This document shows positions 60,013 through 64,000 of a DNA stretch of 64,000 bases, in pieces (the stretch's first letter is position 1; each line of letters opens with the position of its first letter). The position numbers and the translations under genes were made by a program. The notes beneath the pieces are model-generated. The model worked only from the letters and a program-made list of their open reading frames with translations, searched no databases and was not told where the DNA came from. Source of the DNA: Kineosporia sp. NBRC 101731 (lineage in GTDB: Bacteria > Actinomycetota > Actinomycetes > Actinomycetales > Kineosporiaceae); contig NZ_BSTC01000004.1 in the NCBI RefSeq assembly GCF_030269305.1, positions 375,963-439,962 on the forward strand, read 5' to 3'.

Positions 60013-62400
60013 GTCCGACCGGGCCAGGAGGATCTCGCCGACGGCGCGGAAGAGGCCCGGGTCCAGATCGAGGGCCTGCAGCCGCGACAGGCGCACGGAC
60101 AGCGACGGCGCGGTGGTGATGCACTCCATCACCCGGGCCTTGGTCACGTACTCGATCTGGGCCCGGTCAAGAACGGCGAAAACACGCTGGTGGACGTTGT
60201 TGTCACCCAGAAGGGGCCGGTCACCGAGGATGATCCGCACGGTGGCCGAGGAAGGAACGGCCTCGACGACGACGGACGTCCGGGTGCCCTCCCGGACGAT
60301 CCGGGCCGGCACCGGTACGTCGTCCACCGTGGCGACGGGTTCGATGCCCGGAGCCAGCGCCGGGAACGTGACGGTCCAGCTGCGCACGTCGGGCACCGTC
60401 CCGCCTGCCCCCTGCACCGGGCCGATCCTGAGGATGCCGGGGTCCTGGGCGAGGCGGATCGGGGTGCGGGCCACCGGACCCTCCACCGTCCCGTCGTCCT
60501 CGAGCAGGTCGAAGGAGCCGTCGGCCCCCACCACGACCAGCAGTTCCAGGTGCCCGGGGTTGACCGGGTCGTTGCCCGGCACCTGCGCGGCGTCCAGCGG
60601 GACGAGCGCCCCGGCCGGGGCGAGCACCGGCACGGTCTCGAGGTCACGGTGCAGGTGGATCTCGCGCTCGCCGTCGTAGACCAGGTCGGTGAACACGTCG
60701 ACCCAGGTGCCGGGCGGCAGCCAGGCCGCGACCGCGGCCAGGCCGGTGGTCCGGTCGGCCGGTTCGGTGACGGGCGCGACGATCAGCTGGGTGCCGAACT
60801 GGTACTGGTTGGGCACCTGGTAGGCCGCGTCGGCGTCGGGATGGGCGTAGTAGAGGGGCAGGACCAGCGGCAGGCCGTCGGTGGCGGCGCGGTGGTTCAT
60901 GGTGTGCAGGTAGGGCACGAGACGATGCCGCAGCCGCAGGAACCGCGTCATGATCGCCTCGATGTGGGCCGGGAAGGTCCACGGTTCCTTGGCGATGAAC
61001 GGGTTGTTGCCCGAGTGCAGCCGCATGATCGGCGAGAACACGCCGAACTGCAGCCAGCGGGTGGCCAGTTCGTCGTCGCGGGCTCCGAAGAAGTGACCGC
61101 CGATGTCGTGGCTCCACCAGCCGTAGCCGATGTTGGCGGCCGTGGCGGTGAAGTAGGGCTGGAAGGCCAGGGACGCCCAGGAGATCACGGTGTCGCCGGA
61201 GAAACCGACGGGGTAGCGGTGGTTTCCCGGGCCGGCGTAGCGGGAGAGGGTGAGGGCGCGCCGGTCTGCGCGGGCGTTGTCGAGGAAGTGGAAGTGGTTG
61301 AGCATCCACAGCGGGTCGATCCCGGCGATGCGCGAGTACGGCCCGGACTGCCAGTCCAGCCACCAGAAGTCGACGCCGTCACGTTCCAGGCCGCGGTGCA
61401 GCACCTGGAAGTAGGCGGCCAGGAAAGCCGGGTCGGTGACGTCGAAAGCGATCGGGTCGCCGTCACCGTCACCGTTTCTGACCTGGCCCAGGGCTGCGGC
61501 CATGGCCGGATAGGCGTCCTCGAAGGCCCGCACGCCGTCGGCGGGGTGCACGTTGAGGGTGACGCGCAGGCCCTTCGCGTGCAGGTGGCGCAGGAACTGC
61601 GCCGGGTCGGGGAAGAGGTCGCGGTTCCAGGAGTATCCGGTCCAGCCGCTGCCGTGGGCCGGGTCGACGTCGACCAGGTGCCAGTCCATGTCCAGCACGC
61701 TGACCGAGAACGGGATGCCCTCGGCCCGGAAGCGGTCCATCAGCTCGAGATAGGAGTCGGCGGTGTAGCGGTAGTACCGGCTCCACCAGTTGCCCAGGGC
61801 GTAGCGCGGCAGCACCGGCGTGGGGCCGGAGACGGCGTAGAAGGCCCGCAGGGCGGCGGCGTAGTCGTGACCGTAGGCGAACACGTAAAGGTCGGTGCGG
61901 TCGACGTGGTCGGCACTCACCCAGCCGTCCGGCTCGAACAGGAACGAGTGCGAGTCGTCGATCACGGCGTAGCCGTTGCGGGAGACCACGCCGTGCTCCA
62001 GGGGAACGGCGCCGTCGCGGTCGTCGAGCGTGCGGGCGGTGCCACCCAGATCGTCCGGGCTCTGCCCGTACCGCCACACCGAGTGGTAGGCGCTGACGCC
62101 GCCCAGGACCTCCAGGCTCAGCCCGCTGGTGGTGAACGGGCCCCGGTCGTAGGTCAGACGCAGGCGCTCGGTCACGATCGTCAGATGGGTGCTGGTCTCC
62201 ATCACGCGAAAGTCCGGCACCGGCAGGTTCCGGTTCACCGCGAAGGTGGAGGCGCGGTCCTCGAAGACGCCGTCGGCGGCGTACTCCAGCCGCAGCAGCC
62301 CGGCGTCGAGCACCATGATGCGGTATCGGTCGCCGGTGACCACGGCGGCCGGTGCGGCGGCCGGGCGGGACGCAAGGCGGGGCGGGAACGTCATGTTCAT
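60001..62400 (-). CDS. GH31 alpha-glucosidase / alpha-xylosidase-type glycosidase
   Basis: This 799-residue enzyme has no signal peptide and should be cytoplasmic. The N-terminal beta-sandwich is followed by the GH31 barrel: LPRYALGNWWSRYYRYT, SVLDMDWH, WWLDWQSG with the nucleophile Asp, and PVGFSGDTVISW with the acid Asp; HDIGGHFFG and RLHSGNN follow. A DUF5110-type C-terminus closes it. It would release glucose from imported maltodextrins. The ATG overlaps the upstream permease stop (ATGA), so it is in the transporter operon. Confidence 0.93.
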   Translation of the reverse strand: MNMTFPPRLASRPAAAPAAVVTGDRYRIMVLDAGLLRLEYAADGVFEDRASTFAVNRNLPVPDFRVMETSTHLTIVTERLRLTYDRGPFTTSGLSLEVLGGVSAYHSVWRYGQSPDDLGGTARTLDDRDGAVPLEHGVVSRNGYAVIDDSHSFLFEPDGWVSADHVDRTDLYVFAYGHDYAAALRAFYAVSGPTPVLPRYALGNWWSRYYRYTADSYLELMDRFRAEGIPFSVSVLDMDWHLVDVDPAHGSGWTGYSWNRDLFPDPAQFLRHLHAKGLRVTLNVHPADGVRAFEDAYPAMAAALGQVRNGDGDGDPIAFDVTDPAFLAAYFQVLHRGLERDGVDFWWLDWQSGPYSRIAGIDPLWMLNHFHFLDNARADRRALTLSRYAGPGNHRYPVGFSGDTVISWASLAFQPYFTATAANIGYGWWSHDIGGHFFGARDDELATRWLQFGVFSPIMRLHSGNNPFIAKEPWTFPAHIEAIMTRFLRLRHRLVPYLHTMNHRAATDGLPLVLPLYYAHPDADAAYQVPNQYQFGTQLIVAPVTEPADRTTGLAAVAAWLPPGTWVDVFTDLVYDGEREIHLHRDLETVPVLAPAGALVPLDAAQVPGNDPVNPGHLELLVVVGADGSFDLLEDDGTVEGPVARTPIRLAQDPGILRIGPVQGAGGTVPDVRSWTVTFPALAPGIEPVATVDDVPVPARIVREGTRTSVVVEAVPSSATVRIILGDRPLLGDNNVHQRVFAVLDRAQIEYVTKARVMECITTAPSLSVRLSRLQALDLDPGLFRAVGEILLARSDGGA

Positions 62401-63254
62401 CAGTCCTTGACCGATCCGGAGGTGAGTCCACCGACGATGTACCGCTGCAGGAACTGGAACAGCAGCACCACCGGCAGAGCGGTCAGCAGGGCGCCGGCGG
62501 CGAAGACACCCAGGTTGTTCGAGCGGTCGGCCGCGATGATGCCGTAGAGCCCGACGGCGAGGGTCTTGGCCTGGGTGTCGGTGAGGAAGATGGAGGCCAT
62601 CAGGAACTCACCGATGACGCTGACGAAGGCCAGCAGCCCGGTGACGGCCAGGACCGGGCGGGCCAGCGGCAGGATGATCCGGAAGAAGATCGTGGCGTGG
62701 CCGGCGCCGTCCACCACGGCCGCCTCGTCGAGCTGGCGCGGGATGGTGTCGAAGAAGCCCTTGATCAGCCAGACCTGGCCCAGGGATCCGCCCAGGAGCA
62801 CCAGGCTGTACCCGAGCAGCGTGTTCAGCCCGAGGGCCGGCACCACCTCGCCGATCGCGGTGAACATGCTGTAGAGCGCGATGACGGCGAGGAACTGGGG
62901 GAACATCTGGATCAGCAGCAGGCTCAGCTGGCCGCCGCGACGGCCCCGGAACCGCAGGCGGGAGAACGCGTAGGCGGCCAGGGCGCTGCAGAACACCTGC
63001 ACCCCGGTGACCACCACGCAGACCACGAGCGTGTTCAGCAGCCACCGCGCGAACGGGCGGGCCGGGTCGTCGAAGAGGGCCGCGAAGTTCTCCAGGCTCA
63101 GGTGTTTCGGGATGACGCCGGTGGAGGCGACCGTGCCCAGGGGGTTGAAGGCCGCGGAGACCACGTAGGCGACGGGGACGACGGCGAACAGCACGGCCAC
63201 CAGACCCACACCGTGACGCCACCCGACCTCGCGCCACCATCGTCCTGTGCTCAT
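62400..63254 (-). CDS. Sugar ABC transporter permease, MalG type
   Basis: This 284-residue inner-membrane permease has six spans (VGLVAVLFAVVPVAYVVSAAFNPLG...) and the EAA coupling loop (LDEAAVVDGAGHATIFFRIILPLARPVLAV). The C-terminal RYIVGGLTSGSVKD ending is typical of MalG-type proteins. It works with the MalF-type permease upstream to import maltose or maltodextrin. Neither the binding protein nor the ATPase is in the window. Confidence 0.94.
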   Translation of the reverse strand: MSTGRWWREVGWRHGVGLVAVLFAVVPVAYVVSAAFNPLGTVASTGVIPKHLSLENFAALFDDPARPFARWLLNTLVVCVVVTGVQVFCSALAAYAFSRLRFRGRRGGQLSLLLIQMFPQFLAVIALYSMFTAIGEVVPALGLNTLLGYSLVLLGGSLGQVWLIKGFFDTIPRQLDEAAVVDGAGHATIFFRIILPLARPVLAVTGLLAFVSVIGEFLMASIFLTDTQAKTLAVGLYGIIAADRSNNLGVFAAGALLTALPVVLLFQFLQRYIVGGLTSGSVKD

Positions 63255-63255
63255 C

Positions 63256-64000
63256 TCAGTTCATCTCCTCGAGCCGACGGGTGATGCGGTACTGCGCGGC
63301 GGCCATGATCGCGGTGATGGCGAACAACAGCGTGGCGATCGCGGCGGCGAAGCCCAGTTGCGCACCGTTGCCGCCGAAGGCCAGGCGCACCGTGTAGCTG
63401 ATGAGGATGTCGGTGGCGCCGGCGTCGGGGTTGCCCGGACTGAACGGACCGCCGTGGGTGAGTAGCTCGATCACGTTGTAGTTGTTGAAGTTGAACGCGA
63501 ACGACGCCACCAGCAGGGGCGTGACCGCCACCAGCAGCAGCGGGAAGGTGATGCGGCGGAAAGCGGTGAACCCACCGGCACCGTCGATGCTGGCCGCCTC
63601 CCTCAGATCGGACGGGATGGCCTGCAGGGCCCCGGTCGAGACCAGGAACATGTAGGGGAACCCGAGCCACAGGTTCGTCAGCAGCAGCGCGACCTTGGCC
63701 CACAGCGCGCTGCCCAGCCAGTTCACGTGCAGGCCGGTGATCTGGTTGATGAGGCCGAAGTCCTGATTGTAGAAGCCCGACCAGACCAGGATGCTGATGA
63801 AGCCGGGGATGGCGTACGGCAGCAGGAGCACCGAGCGGTACACCTTCTGCCCGCGCACCCGGGAGTCGTTCAGCGTCACGGCCAGGCCCAGCCCGACCAG
63901 GAAGGTCAGGGCCACCGAGGCCGTCGCGAAGACCACGTTCCAGATGAAGATCCGGGTGAAGCCACTCAGGATGTGCTGGTCGGTGAACGCGCGCCGGTAG
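63256..64000 (-). CDS. Sugar ABC transporter permease, MalF type (5' end outside window)
   Basis: The frame continues past base 64000, where the visible residues read YRRAFTDQHILSGFTRIFIWNVVFATASVALT. About 248 residues are seen, with several spans and the EAA loop (LREAASIDGAGGFTAFRRITFPLLLVAVTPLL). It ends one base before the MalG start region and forms the transporter pair with it. Confidence 0.93.
   Translation of the reverse strand, partial: YRRAFTDQHILSGFTRIFIWNVVFATASVALTFLVGLGLAVTLNDSRVRGQKVYRSVLLLPYAIPGFISILVWSGFYNQDFGLINQITGLHVNWLGSALWAKVALLLTNLWLGFPYMFLVSTGALQAIPSDLREAASIDGAGGFTAFRRITFPLLLVAVTPLLVASFAFNFNNYNVIELLTHGGPFSPGNPDAGATDILISYTVRLAFGGNGAQLGFAAAIATLLFAITAIMAAAQYRITRRLEEMN

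Noticed and set aside
59857-62547. Plus-strand frame of about 900 codons opposite the GH31 gene
   Set aside because: Antisense shadow of a gene with full GH31 catalytic motifs.

Overview
The window is high-GC, densely packed actinomycete DNA: GTG starts are common, ATGA/GTGA stop-start overlaps are frequent, and twin-arginine and Sec signals and large secreted hydrolases are present. A SpoIVB-like protease, ThiF-rhodanese (MoeZ-type), cutinase, GH6 cellulase and LiaRS-like kinase/regulator pairs fit a soil Actinomycetota, possibly a Kineosporia- or Streptomyces-like genus. Genus is a guess. No tRNA, rRNA, CRISPR array, integrase or intact insertion sequence was seen.

Layout: (1) 1-3166, thiazole biosynthesis operon thiO(partial)-thiS-thiG-thiF/rhodanese. 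(2) 3337-5573, an Hsp20 gene with a HAIR-like (HspR) operator, a MarR regulator and a DUF574-type methyltransferase. (3) 5789-32436, a roughly 26-kb catabolic island. A divergent pair of long operons is arranged around an IclR regulator. The leftward operon encodes methyltransferase 2, small protein 2, a Tat lipoprotein binding protein, methyltransferase 1, a complete peptide/nickel-type ABC importer with small protein 1 inserted in it, an alpha/beta hydrolase and a PaoABC-type molybdenum hydroxylase. The rightward operon encodes a double nitrilase, an FAD monooxygenase fused to a PEP mutase/isocitrate lyase domain, a maleate-isomerase/AMDase homologue, a Dabb protein, two isochorismatase-type amidohydrolases, two PuuE-like polysaccharide-deacetylase-fold proteins, an MFS transporter, methyltransferase 3, small protein 3 and MocA. 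Molybdenum-cofactor maturation genes (xdhC, mocA) lie at the two ends. Repeated 17-bp operators (TTCSCA-N5-TGSGAA) lie at the divergent promoters. The gene set suggests uptake and hydrolytic/oxidative breakdown of a nitrogen-containing, probably heterocyclic or amide/imide compound; the substrate is not determinable from sequence.

(4) 32449-45654, mixed chromosomal genes: GH6 cellulase, EamA exporter, LysR, AraC, cutinase-like lipoprotein, pyridoxal kinase, a two-component system, a secreted SpoIVB/S55-like protease, and two truncated alpha/beta-hydrolase remnants head to head. (5) 45704-55266, secreted metallopeptidase, flavin monooxygenase, luciferase-like oxidoreductase, membrane-anchored hydrolase, and a putative envelope-stress module (toast-rack-like membrane protein divergent from a kinase/regulator pair). 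(6) 55306-64000, starch/maltodextrin use: two secreted GH13 alpha-amylases, a LacI regulator with matching palindromic operators, a GH31 alpha-glucosidase and MalG/MalF-type permeases (the last cut by the window end).

The most novel material is the threefold repetition of a methyltransferase-fold protein plus a ~95-residue helical partner inside the island. All three large proteins share an invariant H-x8-H-x7-H-[ED] element not expected of an ordinary class I methyltransferase. Several island enzymes belong to known families but have lost canonical catalytic residues.
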